Shown here piece by piece: positions 44,389 to 53,236 of a stretch of DNA of 64,000 nt. How positions within the stretch are numbered: position 1 is the stretch's first letter; each line of letters opens with the position of its first letter. The notes under the pieces are model-generated. The model saw nothing but the letters and a program-made list of their open reading frames with translations. It was not told the origin of the DNA and searched no databases. The DNA lies in contig NZ_JBJGED010000007.1 in NCBI RefSeq assembly GCF_045062745.1, positions 1 through 64,000 on the forward strand. The letters run 5' to 3'. This DNA is from Paenibacillus_AA sp045062745 (GTDB taxonomy: Bacteria; Bacillota; Bacilli; Paenibacillales; NBRC-103111). Both the position numbers and the translations under genes were made by a program.

Positions 44389-46190
44389 GGTCTGGTGCTC
44401 GCCTCCTCGGGGATGATGCGCCCGACGTCATTCAGCAGGCGGCCTATGCCGGGGTGCTCCTGTTCTTCCTGGGCGACCTCTTGCGCGGCATCGCGGAAGC
44501 TTCGGCCGAGCCTGTCGAGCTGGAGCTTGACGTCGTCATCGGAGCGGGATTCCGTCAGGATGCGGAACAAGCTGGATTCCAGCGTTTGCTTCTTCTCGAG
44601 CCGCTCGAGAATGACGTCCAGGCCGCCGATGACGAGTTCGAACATGTTGATTTTCTCGTGCAGCAGGTTCAGAATATGCTCTTCGATCGTCCCGACGGTA
44701 GAGAGATTGTAGATATGGACGTTCTCCGTCTGGCCGAGCCGGTGCACACGACCGATTCGCTGTTCGACCCGCATCGGATTCCAAGGCAGGTCGAAGTTGA
44801 TGATGTTGTGGCAGAACTGCAGGTTGATGCCTTCGCCGCCGGCTTCCGTCGCGACCATCACTTGCATCCGGTTGCGGAACAAGTCCATCATCCAATCTTT
44901 TTTGCCTCGGTTCATCCCCCCGCGATAGGGAACGGCCGTAATGTTGTGTTCTTTGAAAAATTTAAGCAAATATTCTTGCGAAGCCCGATATTCCGTGAAC
45001 ACGATCACCTTCTTATCGCCCAAGCTGCGGATGATCTCCATCGTCTTCTCGGCCTTCGTATTCGACTTGATGCTCTTGATCAGCTCGACGAGCTCCCAGA
45101 TGCGGGCGCGAATAGGCGAATCTTCCTCGGCTTTCTTGAACAGGTTGAAGAGCGTCAGGAACACCGCATCGCGGCTGCTGCACACTTCCCGCTGCAGTGT
45201 GACGAGCGACAGCATGCTGCTCACATCGCCGAGACCGGCAGCATCCTTATAACGGCCCTTGACGAAGTCGCAGACGCCCTGGTAGAGCGCCATCTCCTCC
45301 TCGGAGAGCGTAAGCGGCACGTTCTTCACGATCCGTTTCGTGAACCGGGTATCTCCAGCGCCGCGCCGGTTACGGATCATGACCTTCGACAGCTGCTCCT
45401 GCAGCTTGTCCTCGTTCTTCGGCTGCCGCTTGTCGACTACGTAATTGTAGGCGAAATCCCCGGCACCTCCGAGCTGGCCCGGCTTGAGCAGGGTGATCAT
45501 GTTGTACAGCTCGCTCATGTCGTTTTGCACCGGCGTAGCGGTGAGGAGCAGGCAATATTTTTTGCGCAGCGCGGTGACGAATTTATAATTGGTCGTTTGT
45601 TTATTCTTCAGCTTGTGCGCTTCGTCGATGACGAGCATATCATATTCCATGCCGGTCACGATGTCCCGGTGCGGTTCGCGCTTCGCGGTGTCGATGGATG
45701 CGACGACGACGTCGTACTGCGTCCACATGTATTCTTTTTTTTGCGCCACGGCGGGGATGGCGAATTTCTGATTCAACTCGCGCACCCACTGCAGCACCAG
45801 GGAGGCGGGTACGAGGATCAAAATTTTGCGGGCGAGCCCTCGCACGAGATATTCCTTCAGAATAAGACCGGCTTCAATCGTCTTGCCCAGGCCCACCTCG
45901 TCCGCCAGAATCGCTCGGCCTCGCATCTCATGCAGCACGCGCTTCGCCGTCTCGATCTGGTGCGGGAGCGGCGTGAGCTGGGGAATATGGCTCAGACATA
46001 GCAACTCTTCGAAGCTCGCTACGAGGCCGGACTGCTCCGCTTCATAGGCGAGCTGATACAGCGTCCAATCGTCCCAAGGTCCGTTCTTCAGCGTCCGCGC
46101 TTCCAGTTCCTCGAACCAGGACCGGTCGAAATGGATGTTCAGCCGATCGTGCAGTGGTCGAATGTGTTCCGATTTGTCGGTATTGAGCAT
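44385..46190 (-). CDS. yqhH: SNF2-family DNA/RNA helicase YqhH
   Basis: 601 aa. SNF2/SWI2 ATPase with Walker A DEVGLGKT (about 97-104), Walker B VIDEAHKLKN, motif III TATPVQND, and the C-terminal helicase lobe with VEQRIGRVHRLGQTE (motif VI). A long C-terminal helical tail follows. ATG 46190 is chosen because AGAGGAGA lies 4 nt upstream. Divergent from the glycine riboswitch and gcvT, which is the arrangement known from Bacillus subtilis. Function there is unclear. Confidence 0.9.
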   Translation of the reverse strand: MLNTDKSEHIRPLHDRLNIHFDRSWFEELEARTLKNGPWDDWTLYQLAYEAEQSGLVASFEELLCLSHIPQLTPLPHQIETAKRVLHEMRGRAILADEVGLGKTIEAGLILKEYLVRGLARKILILVPASLVLQWVRELNQKFAIPAVAQKKEYMWTQYDVVVASIDTAKREPHRDIVTGMEYDMLVIDEAHKLKNKQTTNYKFVTALRKKYCLLLTATPVQNDMSELYNMITLLKPGQLGGAGDFAYNYVVDKRQPKNEDKLQEQLSKVMIRNRRGAGDTRFTKRIVKNVPLTLSEEEMALYQGVCDFVKGRYKDAAGLGDVSSMLSLVTLQREVCSSRDAVFLTLFNLFKKAEEDSPIRARIWELVELIKSIKSNTKAEKTMEIIRSLGDKKVIVFTEYRASQEYLLKFFKEHNITAVPYRGGMNRGKKDWMMDLFRNRMQVMVATEAGGEGINLQFCHNIINFDLPWNPMRVEQRIGRVHRLGQTENVHIYNLSTVGTIEEHILNLLHEKINMFELVIGGLDVILERLEKKQTLESSLFRILTESRSDDDVKLQLDRLGRSFRDAAQEVAQEEQEHPGIGRLLNDVGRIIPEEASTRP

Positions 46191-46369
46191 GGGATCTCCT
46201 CTATTCGGATGCAAGATAGTCCCCGACTTGGCGGTCCGAGGTGCATGTTAGGTTAGTATTCACCAAAAGAAAAAGAAACATAACTTTACTCTTTCCTCAA
46301 GTCGCCCGTTGATGTAAAATGGGAAGGGTGTTAAGCGGACAATCGAATACCGAGCGGATGAACGTACAA

Positions 46370-46577
46370 GGAGAGATTATCGGAGCGTCATACGGGCGCG
46401 GCCGGTAACGCCGAAGGAGTAAGCCTGCGGGTGAATCTCTCAGGCAACAGGGACTTGTGCCGGACGCATCTCTGGAGAGCGCCGAATCGCCCGAGGGCGA
46501 AGGAGGCCACCCAAGGGGTAACTTTCGTGCCGCTCTGGCGGGTCGGATAGGGAACTCTCAGGTACAAGGACAGAGCA
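46370..46577 (+). promoter_or_regulatory. tandem glycine riboswitch
   Basis: Two glycine aptamers in series. Aptamer 1 spans about 46370-46479 (GGAGAGATTATCGGAG..., GCCGAAGGAGTAAG, then ATCTCTCAGGCAACAGGGAC). Aptamer 2 spans about 46470-46577 (CTCTGGAGAGCGCCG, GCGAAGGAGGCCA, AACTCTCAGGTACAAGGACAGAG). Both hold the family signature CGAAGGAG and CTCAGGNANAAGGAC. Aptamer 2's closing stem pairs CTCTG (46470-46474) with CAGAG (46571-46575), whose 3' strand is also inside the terminator stem at 46568. Glycine binding should therefore block the terminator and turn gcvT-gcvPA-gcvPB on. Confidence 0.95.
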
Positions 46578-46616
46578 AAGAAATGCAGGTTGCATTTTTT
46601 TGCTGTGTCCTTTTTT
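46568..46616 (+). terminator. glycine riboswitch expression platform (terminator)
   Basis: A 20-bp stem (46568-46587 with 46591-46610), one G-G mismatch and one G-T pair, loop GGT, followed by six T at 46611-46616. The 5' strand overlaps the 3' side of aptamer 2. This is a much longer stem than usual for such platforms. Confidence 0.85.
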
Positions 46617-46669
46617 GCTGTGCGCGGCATGCTAGAGGCTAGGACCACATCTTCCATTGAGGTGAAACG

Positions 46670-47773
46670 ATGGCAACTTTGAAGCAAACCCCGCTTTACC
46701 CGCTGTATGCCAAATATGGCGCGAAGACGATAGACTTTGGCGGCTGGGATTTGCCGGTGCAATTCTCGGGCATCCAGCAGGAGCACGATGCGGTGCGGGG
46801 ACAAGCCGGCCTGTTCGACGTGTCGCACATGGGCGAATTTTACGTCAGCGGTGCCGGGGCGCTCGCCTTCCTGCAGTGCATGACGACGAACGACGTCTCG
46901 AAGCTGGAGACGAATCAGGCGCAGTACAGCCTCCTGTGCTACCCGGACGGAGGCGTTGTGGACGATCTGCTGGTCTACAAGCTGGCGGAGGAGCGTTATA
47001 TGCTCGTCGTGAACGCGTCGAACATCGACAAGGACTACGACTGGCTGGCGCAGCACTTGACGACGGGGGAAGACGTCTCGCTTGTCAACGCGTCGGACGA
47101 GACCGCGCTGATCGCGCTGCAAGGGCCGAAGGCGGAGACGATTCTCGCGAAGCTGACGGCGGCGCCGATCCAGGCGCTGCGGCCGTTCCGCTTCGTGCAG
47201 GACGCGGACGTAGCGGGCGTGAAGGCGCTCGTCTCCCGTACGGGCTACACCGGCGAAGACGGCTTCGAGCTCTACGTGAGCTCGGGCGACGCCGCGGCCG
47301 TGTGGGAGGAGCTGCTCGAAGCCGGAGCGGGCGAAGGGCTCGTCGCGGCCGGTCTCGGCGCGCGCGATACGCTGCGGTTCGAGTCGCGGTTGCCGCTGTA
47401 CGGCCAGGAGCTGTCGGCCGAGATCAGCCCGCTCGAAGCGGGGCTCGGCATTTTCGTGAAGCTGGACAAGGGCGAGTTCGTCGGCCAGCAGGCGTTGGCG
47501 GCGCAGAAGGCGCAGGGGTTACCGCGCAAGCTGGTCGGCATCGAGATGATCGACCGCGGCATCCCGCGTTCGCACTATCCGGTGTACAACGCCGCCGGCG
47601 AGCGGATCGGCGAGGTAACGACCGGCACGCAGTCGCCGACGTTCAAGCGCAACGTCGGGCTGGCGCTGCTGCAGCAGGCTTACACCGCGCTCGAGACGGA
47701 AGTGTTCGTCGAGATCCGCGGCAAGCGGCTGAAGGCCGTCGTCGTGAAGACGCCGTTTTATCGCCGGGCTTAG
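46670..47773 (+). CDS. gcvT: aminomethyltransferase, T protein of glycine cleavage system
   Basis: 367 aa, full length. FGGWDLPVQFSGIQQEHDAVR, LFDVSHMGEF and SRTGYTGEDGFELYV are invariant GcvT blocks; the last includes the region binding tetrahydrofolate. It transfers the methylene group from the aminomethyl-lipoyl H protein to THF, releasing ammonia. GAGGTGA lies before ATG 46670. Controlled by the glycine riboswitch upstream. gcvH and lpd are not in the window. Confidence 0.95.
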   Translation: MATLKQTPLYPLYAKYGAKTIDFGGWDLPVQFSGIQQEHDAVRGQAGLFDVSHMGEFYVSGAGALAFLQCMTTNDVSKLETNQAQYSLLCYPDGGVVDDLLVYKLAEERYMLVVNASNIDKDYDWLAQHLTTGEDVSLVNASDETALIALQGPKAETILAKLTAAPIQALRPFRFVQDADVAGVKALVSRTGYTGEDGFELYVSSGDAAAVWEELLEAGAGEGLVAAGLGARDTLRFESRLPLYGQELSAEISPLEAGLGIFVKLDKGEFVGQQALAAQKAQGLPRKLVGIEMIDRGIPRSHYPVYNAAGERIGEVTTGTQSPTFKRNVGLALLQQAYTALETEVFVEIRGKRLKAVVVKTPFYRRA

Positions 47774-47787
47774 TAATAAAAGTAATT

Positions 47788-47980
47788 GGAGATTTCGCTT
47801 TGTTCCAGGTCGAAGGAGTAGAGAGTGAAAAAGAGGACCCTGGCGAGTTTTGGCTTGAACCTCTTACCGCTTATTCCCTTATTCAATCAAGAGAGGTTCA
47901 AACAAGATGTTTGAGCTGAAAGGGTCCTTTTTCACTCGGAACGGCCGTTTATGCATCGTTAAGAACAACGCGAAATCTCC
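47788..47980. repeat. nested palindromic element between gcvT and gcvPA
   Basis: Three nested inverted repeats: outer GGAGATTTCGC (47788-47798) with GCGAAATCTCC (47970-47980); middle GAGTGAAAAAGAGGACCCT (47823-47841) with AGGGTCCTTTTTCACTC (47921-47937, two-base bulge); inner TTGAACCTCT (47855-47864) with AGAGGTTCAA (47892-47901). Together they fold as one imperfect hairpin of about 190 bases with little coding content. It looks like a MITE-like insertion or a large RNA structure. No T-run follows, so it is not a plain terminator. Confidence 0.7.
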
Positions 47981-48015
47981 CCACAACAGATAGATGAGAG
48001 GAGCCATACCCTGAC

Positions 48016-49374
48016 ATGACGCACCGTTACTTGCCGATGACCGAACAGGACAAGGCGCAAATGCTTGAGACGATCGGCATCCAATCGATCGAGGAGCTGT
48101 TCACCGATATCCCGGCCGAGGTTCGCTTCAAGGGCGAATTGCAAATTCCGGCCGCTATGACCGAACCCGCCTTGCTACGCCACATGCGCAAGCTGTCCGG
48201 GCAGAATGCCGACTTCGACCGCTACGCGAGCTTCCTCGGCGCGGGCATCTACGACCACCATGTGCCGGTGGTCATCAATCACGTCATCTCGCGGTCGGAG
48301 TTCTACACCGCGTATACGCCTTATCAGCCGGAGATCAGCCAAGGCGAGCTGCAGGCGATCTTCGAATTCCAGTCGTACATCTGCGAGCTCACCGGCATGG
48401 CCGTGGCGAACGCTTCGATGTACGACGGCTCGACGGCGCTTGCGGAAGCCGGCGCCCTGGCGCACGGCGCGACGAAGCGCCGCAAGCTCGTCGTGTCGCG
48501 CGCGGTGCATCCGGAAGCGCGCAGCATTCTCGCCACGACGGCGAAGGGCCTGAACCTCGACGTCGTCGAGGTAGGCTACGCGAACGGCGTGACCGACTTG
48601 ACGGCGCTGCAAGCCGCCGTCGACGCCGAGACGGCGGCCGTCATCGTGCAGTCGCCGAACTTCTTCGGCTGCGTCGAGAATTTGGCGGCGATCGAGCCGG
48701 TCATCCACAGCGCAGGCGGCCTGCTCGTCGTGAGCAGCAACCCGCTCGCGCTCGGCCTGCTCGAGGCGCCGGGCAAGCTCGGCGCGGACATCGTCGTCGG
48801 CGACGCCCAGCCGTTCGGCATCGCCGCTTCGCTCGGCGGGCCGACGTGCGGCTACTTCGCCGTCGCCGACAAGTGGATGCGCCGCATGCCGGGCCGCATC
48901 GTCGGGCAAACCGTCGACCGCGACGGCAAGCGCGGCTTCGTGCTGACGCTGCAGGCGCGGGAGCAGCACATCCGCCGCGAGAAGGCGACGTCGAACATTT
49001 GCTCGAACCAGGCACTTCTCGCGCTATGCGCTTCCGTCTACTTGTCCACGATGGGCAAGCAAGGGCTGCAGGACGTCGCGAATCTGAACGTGCAGAAGGC
49101 GCACTATGCCGCCCGTACGATCGGGGCGCTACAAGGGCTGAGCTTGGCGTTCAGCGCACCCTTCTTCAATGAATTCGTCGTGAAGGTAGGCTCTGGAGCC
49201 GACCTGCAGACCGTGAACGCCAAACTGCTGGAGCAGGGCTTCATCGGCGGCTATGACTTGGGCCGCGACTATCCGGAGCTGGCCGGGCATATGCTCGTAG
49301 CCGTCACGGAGCAGCGGAGCAAGGAAGACATCGAGCAGTTCGCAGCCAGCCTGGGGGAGGTCGTAAGCGCATGA
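48016..49374 (+). CDS. gcvPA: glycine dehydrogenase (P protein) subunit 1
   Basis: 452 aa. PMTEQDKAQMLETIGIQSIEELF, GIYDHHVPVVINHVISRSEFYTAYTPYQPE and the DAQPFG segment mark GcvPA, the N-terminal half of the two-subunit P protein of Gram-positives. It decarboxylates glycine together with GcvPB. Starts 242 bases after gcvT, much farther than in Bacillus subtilis, because of the palindromic element in between. Overlaps gcvPB by ATGA. Confidence 0.95.
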   Translation: MTHRYLPMTEQDKAQMLETIGIQSIEELFTDIPAEVRFKGELQIPAAMTEPALLRHMRKLSGQNADFDRYASFLGAGIYDHHVPVVINHVISRSEFYTAYTPYQPEISQGELQAIFEFQSYICELTGMAVANASMYDGSTALAEAGALAHGATKRRKLVVSRAVHPEARSILATTAKGLNLDVVEVGYANGVTDLTALQAAVDAETAAVIVQSPNFFGCVENLAAIEPVIHSAGGLLVVSSNPLALGLLEAPGKLGADIVVGDAQPFGIAASLGGPTCGYFAVADKWMRRMPGRIVGQTVDRDGKRGFVLTLQAREQHIRREKATSNICSNQALLALCASVYLSTMGKQGLQDVANLNVQKAHYAARTIGALQGLSLAFSAPFFNEFVVKVGSGADLQTVNAKLLEQGFIGGYDLGRDYPELAGHMLVAVTEQRSKEDIEQFAASLGEVVSA

Positions 49375-50846
49375 CAACAGCAACCGCAGTGAAACATGAC
49401 AAAGCCCTTATTTTCGAATTGAGCCAACCCGGCCGGGTCGCTTATTCCATGCCGGCATGCGATGTGCCGGAGGAGGAAGTGTCCAGCCTCATCCCGAGCG
49501 AGCTCCTGCGCGCCAAGCCGGCCGAGCTGCCGGAAGTCTATGAAGTGGACGTCATTCGCCACTACACCGCACTGTCCCGCCGCAACTTCGGCATCGACAA
49601 CGGTTTTTATCCGCTTGGCTCCTGTACGATGAAATACAACCCGAAGATTAACGAAGACGTAGCCCGCTTCCCGGGCTTCGCCAAGATTCACCCGTATCAG
49701 CCGGAAGCGTCGATCCAGGGTGCGCTCCAGCTGCTGCATGAGCTGCAGGAGGACCTGGCCCAGATCACGGGCATGGACCGCGTTACGCTGCAGCCGGCGG
49801 CCGGCGCTCATGGGGAGTGGACGGGGCTTATGATGATTCGCGCCTACCACGAGAGCCGCGGCGAAGTCCGCACGAAGGTTATCGTGCCGGACTCCTCCCA
49901 CGGGACGAACCCGGCGAGCGCGACCGTCGCCGGCTTCGAGACGATCACGATCCCGTCGAACGACAAGGGGCTCGTCGATCTCGACCAACTGCGCGCTGCC
50001 GTAGGTCCGGACACCGCCGCGCTCATGCTGACGAACCCGAACACGCTCGGCCTGTTCGAGGAGCAGATCGTGCAGATCGCCGAAATCGTGCATGAAGCGG
50101 GAGGCCTGCTGTACTATGACGGCGCCAACTCCAACGCGATCCTGGGCATCGCCCGTCCTGGTGATATGGGCTTCGACGTCGTGCACCTGAACCTGCACAA
50201 GACGATGAGCACCCCGCACGGCGGAGGCGGCCCTGGCGCCGGTCCGGTCGGCGTGAAGGAGAAGCTCATCCCGTTCCTGCCGGCCCCGATGGTCGTCCGG
50301 AACGACGACGGCAGCTACGCCTTCGACTACAACTACCCGCAATCGATCGGCCGCGTGAAGGGCTTCTACGGCAACTTCGGCATTCTCGTCCGCGCCTACA
50401 CGTACATCCGGACGCTCGGTCCGGACGGCTTGCGCAATGTGTCCGAGTACGCGGTACTGAACGCGAACTACATGATGCGCCGCCTGGCGCCGTACTATGA
50501 CGTACCGTTCGAGCGCGCATGCAAGCACGAGTTCGTCATGTCCGGCCGTCGTCAGAAAAAGCTTGGCGTGCGGACGCTTGACATCGCGAAGCGGCTGCTC
50601 GACTTCGGCTACCACCCGCCGACGATCTACTTCCCGCTCAACGTGGAAGAGTGCATCATGATCGAGCCGACCGAAACGGAGAGCAAGGAGACGCTCGACG
50701 GCTTCATCGATACGATGATTCAGATCGCTCAGGAAGCCGAGACGAATCCGGATCTCGTCGTGAATGCGCCGTACACGACCACCGTTCGCCGTCTCGATGA
50801 GACGCAAGCTGCGCGGAAGCCGGTCCTGAATTGCACCTGCGGTTAA
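49371..50846 (+). CDS. gcvPB: glycine dehydrogenase (P protein) subunit 2
   Basis: 491 aa. LNLHKTMSTPHGGGGPGAG contains the PLP-binding lysine (Lys277); LGSCTMKYNPK and LQPAAGAHGEWTG are also invariant. Forms the active P protein with GcvPA and passes the aminomethyl group to lipoylated GcvH. Start overlaps the gcvPA stop, so production is coupled. Followed by a strong terminator at 50863-50909. Confidence 0.95.
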   Translation: MTTATAVKHDKALIFELSQPGRVAYSMPACDVPEEEVSSLIPSELLRAKPAELPEVYEVDVIRHYTALSRRNFGIDNGFYPLGSCTMKYNPKINEDVARFPGFAKIHPYQPEASIQGALQLLHELQEDLAQITGMDRVTLQPAAGAHGEWTGLMMIRAYHESRGEVRTKVIVPDSSHGTNPASATVAGFETITIPSNDKGLVDLDQLRAAVGPDTAALMLTNPNTLGLFEEQIVQIAEIVHEAGGLLYYDGANSNAILGIARPGDMGFDVVHLNLHKTMSTPHGGGGPGAGPVGVKEKLIPFLPAPMVVRNDDGSYAFDYNYPQSIGRVKGFYGNFGILVRAYTYIRTLGPDGLRNVSEYAVLNANYMMRRLAPYYDVPFERACKHEFVMSGRRQKKLGVRTLDIAKRLLDFGYHPPTIYFPLNVEECIMIEPTETESKETLDGFIDTMIQIAQEAETNPDLVVNAPYTTTVRRLDETQAARKPVLNCTCG

Positions 50847-50862
50847 TGCAAACAAAGAACAA

Positions 50863-50909
50863 ACAGCCCGTACCTGGACGAAGTTCGTCCGGATACGGGC
50901 TGTTTTTTT
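50863..50909. terminator. intrinsic terminator after gcvPB
   Basis: ACAGCCCGTA (50863-50872) pairs with TACGGGCTGT (50894-50903), with an inner GGACGAAGTTCGTCC hairpin, then seven T. Ends gcvPB and probably also serves the convergent gene, whose stop codon begins at 50908. Confidence 0.9.
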
Positions 50910-51600
50910 ATACCCACTTCGTATTCGCTTCTTGGAAGAAAAATTCCAAATATTCCAGGTCCGTGATCGCCTTGTTGCACGCCTCGCTATCCAAGCACAT
51001 GTAGTTGCCGATCGCCTTGTAGTAGTCCTGGGAGGCGCCTGCCGGCGGCTTGCACACGACGGAGTAGTAGCCGATCGTCTCCGGCGTTCCCGGAGTGTTG
51101 CACATGCAGCATAAGTTCGCCTTGGGCGAGGACGAGAACGTCCCTTCGATTCCGTTCAGCCGGCCGTCCTTGGCGTACACGAGGTAATGCTTCTGAGCCG
51201 CGACGTCCGTCCAGCCCCGGTAGCTCATATTGGACCAGGGAACGGTGTCTGGGTCCGGCACCTTCAGCTTTTTGCTTTTCGGGAACAGTTTGCGTACTTG
51301 CGCCTCTGACAGCTGTGGGAACGGCTTCACCCGCTCGGACAGCCGTTCCAGATAGGCCAGCAGGTCGTCCTTCGTATTCAGCTTCCAGAACGCCATCAGC
51401 TCATGCTTTTCCGTCTCGGAGAGCAGGGGCATCGCCGCCACGATCGCCGTTTCCGCGCTGTATCGCAGCGCTTCGACGACACGCGCCTCCGACCCATGCT
51501 CGAAGGCGTAGATCAGCTTCTGGATTTGCTTGCGGATCTCGTTCCCTTGATGATTCAGGATGTAAGCTTGATTGGTTTGATTCGATACATTCGTTTCCAT
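50908..51600 (-). CDS. FusB/FusC-family EF-G-binding protein
   Basis: 230 aa. Resembles the FusB family: an N-terminal helical half (EIRKQIQKLIYAFEHG) and a C-terminal treble-clef zinc finger with CCMC, VCKPP and YMCLDSEAC supplying Cys ligands, the part that contacts elongation factor G. FusB proteins free stalled ribosomes bound by fusidic acid; chromosomal homologues may have a housekeeping role. ATG 51600 is chosen because GGAGG lies 6 nt upstream; the longer ORF from 51639 lacks this. Confidence 0.8.
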   Translation of the reverse strand: METNVSNQTNQAYILNHQGNEIRKQIQKLIYAFEHGSEARVVEALRYSAETAIVAAMPLLSETEKHELMAFWKLNTKDDLLAYLERLSERVKPFPQLSEAQVRKLFPKSKKLKVPDPDTVPWSNMSYRGWTDVAAQKHYLVYAKDGRLNGIEGTFSSSPKANLCCMCNTPGTPETIGYYSVVCKPPAGASQDYYKAIGNYMCLDSEACNKAITDLEYLEFFFQEANTKWV

Positions 51601-51629
51601 AGAGGTCCTCCATTTTTGCCGATGAAGCC

Positions 51630-51658
51630 AGTGTAGCACAGGTGGACAAAGATGAAAA
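51630..51658 (-). promoter_or_regulatory. candidate promoter for the FusB-like gene
   Basis: On the minus strand: TTTTCA, 17 bp, TACACT, with TG one base before the -10 (extended -10). Transcript would start about 22 bases before the start codon. It overlaps the candidate promoter of the divergent cbiA gene. Confidence 0.45.
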
Positions 51659-51672
51659 AGGAATGATAAATT
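51643..51672 (+). promoter_or_regulatory. candidate promoter for cbiA
   Basis: TGGACA (51643-51648), 18 bp, TAAATT (51667-51672). Moderate match. It lies back to back with the FusB-side promoter, so the two may compete. Confidence 0.35.
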
Positions 51673-51729
51673 ACAATGGAACTTTCAGAATACGATCGCA
51701 TACGACTGCGAAAAAAAGGGGAGAGTGCC

Positions 51730-53184
51730 ATGCAGCGCAGATTGATCATTGCGGGTACCGGCAGCGGCGTGGGCAAGACGACTTGGACGATCGGCCTTAT
51801 GGCGGCGCTTCGTGGGCGCGGCAATGTCGTGCAGGGCTTCAAATGCGGACCGGACTACATAGATCCTACTTACCATACGGCGGTGACAGGCCGTCCTTCG
51901 CGGAATCTGGACAGCTGGATGATGGGGGAGCGGGCCGTTCGGGAAGCGTTCATCAAGGGCAGCGAAGGCGCCGACATCTCGATCATCGAAGGCGTCATGG
52001 GTTTGTTCGACGGCAAGAGCGCGCTCTCGAATGAGAGCAGTACAGCCCACATTGGCGAGATCCTGGAGACGCCGATCCTGCTAGTGGTGAACATACAGAG
52101 CATGGGGCGGAGTGCGGCGGCGATCGTGCGCGGCTTTCAGCAGTTCGCCGAGGGCGTGCGGATCGCGGGGGTAATCGCGAACAATGCCGGGAGCGTAGGG
52201 CATTATCAGCTCGTGAAAGACGCGGTCGAGCAAATGTGCGGCATTCCCGTCGTCGGCTGGATGGACCGGGATGCGCAGTTGTCGATCCCCGAGCGGCACT
52301 TGGGACTCGTTCCTTCCATTGAGCGCGGGGAGATGGACGCTTACATAACCCGGTTGGGGGAGCGGGTTACGGAAAATCTCGAGCTGGACCGGGTGCTGCA
52401 GCTGGCGGAATGCCCTGAGTTGGCACCGGCGCTGCCTCTCGCGGATGATACGTTAGTTCCATCCTTCTCCCTAGCCTCGGCCTCAGTCACGCCTCGCGTT
52501 CGTCTGGCGATTGCCCGGGATGCGGCTTTTCATTTTTATTATCCGGACAATCTGGAGCTCTTGGAGCGGTGCGGGGCGGAGCTCGCCTACTTCTCTCCTC
52601 TGGCCGGGGAGCCTGTGCCGCCGGATGCGGACGGCCTGTATATCGGCGGGGGGTTCCCCGAAGAATTCGCCGAGCGGCTCGCCGGGCAGCGTACAGGGAA
52701 GCGATCGGTTCGCCGTGCGATTGAGGACGGCATGCCGACACTGGCCGAATGCGGAGGGTTCATGTATTTGACCGAATCGATCCGGGATACGCGGGGGCAG
52801 GAGTACGCGATGGTCGGGCTGATCGCCGGGCAATGCCGGATGCAGACCAAATATGCGGCGATGGGGTACCGCGAAGTGAAGGGACAGCCGGGCAATTTCC
52901 TGCTGAACGAAGGCGAGTCGGCGAGGGGCCATGAATTCCATTACTCGGCGTTCCACCCCGCCGGCGATTTGGCCTTGTCGCCCGCCTATGTCTCCGAAAG
53001 CCGATGGGGGACGAAGCCGGAGGGGTACATCACCCCGAATTTGGTTGCCGGGTATACGCACTTGCACTTCGCCTCGCGACCCGAGCTGGCTGACCGGTGG
53101 GTGGCGGCTTGTGCGCGATATCGCAACATCCGGCGGGGTCGAGCCACGGAAGTTGTGCCGGCGTTCGACGATCGAGTACAATAA
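51730..53184 (+). CDS. cbiA: cobyrinate a,c-diamide synthase
   Basis: 484 aa. P-loop GTGSGVGKTT (residues 9-18), IIEGVMGLFDG, and the C-terminal class-I glutamine amidotransferase domain with LAECGGFMYL (nucleophile Cys341) and ARGHEFHYS. It amidates two side chains of cobyrinic acid with glutamine and ATP on the way to vitamin B12. GGGGAG before ATG 51730 decides the start over an in-frame ATG at 51676. It is a lone B12 gene here; its product is the cofactor of the NrdJ reductase encoded 2 kb downstream. Confidence 0.9.
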   Translation: MQRRLIIAGTGSGVGKTTWTIGLMAALRGRGNVVQGFKCGPDYIDPTYHTAVTGRPSRNLDSWMMGERAVREAFIKGSEGADISIIEGVMGLFDGKSALSNESSTAHIGEILETPILLVVNIQSMGRSAAAIVRGFQQFAEGVRIAGVIANNAGSVGHYQLVKDAVEQMCGIPVVGWMDRDAQLSIPERHLGLVPSIERGEMDAYITRLGERVTENLELDRVLQLAECPELAPALPLADDTLVPSFSLASASVTPRVRLAIARDAAFHFYYPDNLELLERCGAELAYFSPLAGEPVPPDADGLYIGGGFPEEFAERLAGQRTGKRSVRRAIEDGMPTLAECGGFMYLTESIRDTRGQEYAMVGLIAGQCRMQTKYAAMGYREVKGQPGNFLLNEGESARGHEFHYSAFHPAGDLALSPAYVSESRWGTKPEGYITPNLVAGYTHLHFASRPELADRWVAACARYRNIRRGRATEVVPAFDDRVQ

Positions 53185-53236
53185 GGAAACATTGCGAGTT
53201 CAGAGCATGGACAACAGGAGAGGGGATGACCGGGTC

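Noticed and set aside
44454..46001. 515-codon plus-strand frame opposite yqhH
   Set aside because: The SNF2 motifs are on the minus strand; this frame is a shadow.
49269..50855. 528-codon minus-strand frame opposite gcvPB
   Set aside because: gcvPB is unambiguous; His/Arg-rich antisense text is typical of a shadow frame.
51601..51729. Cobalamin riboswitch before cbiA or nrdJ
   Set aside because: I looked for the B12-box core and the multi-stem aptamer and found neither; the nrdJ leader instead carries NrdR boxes.
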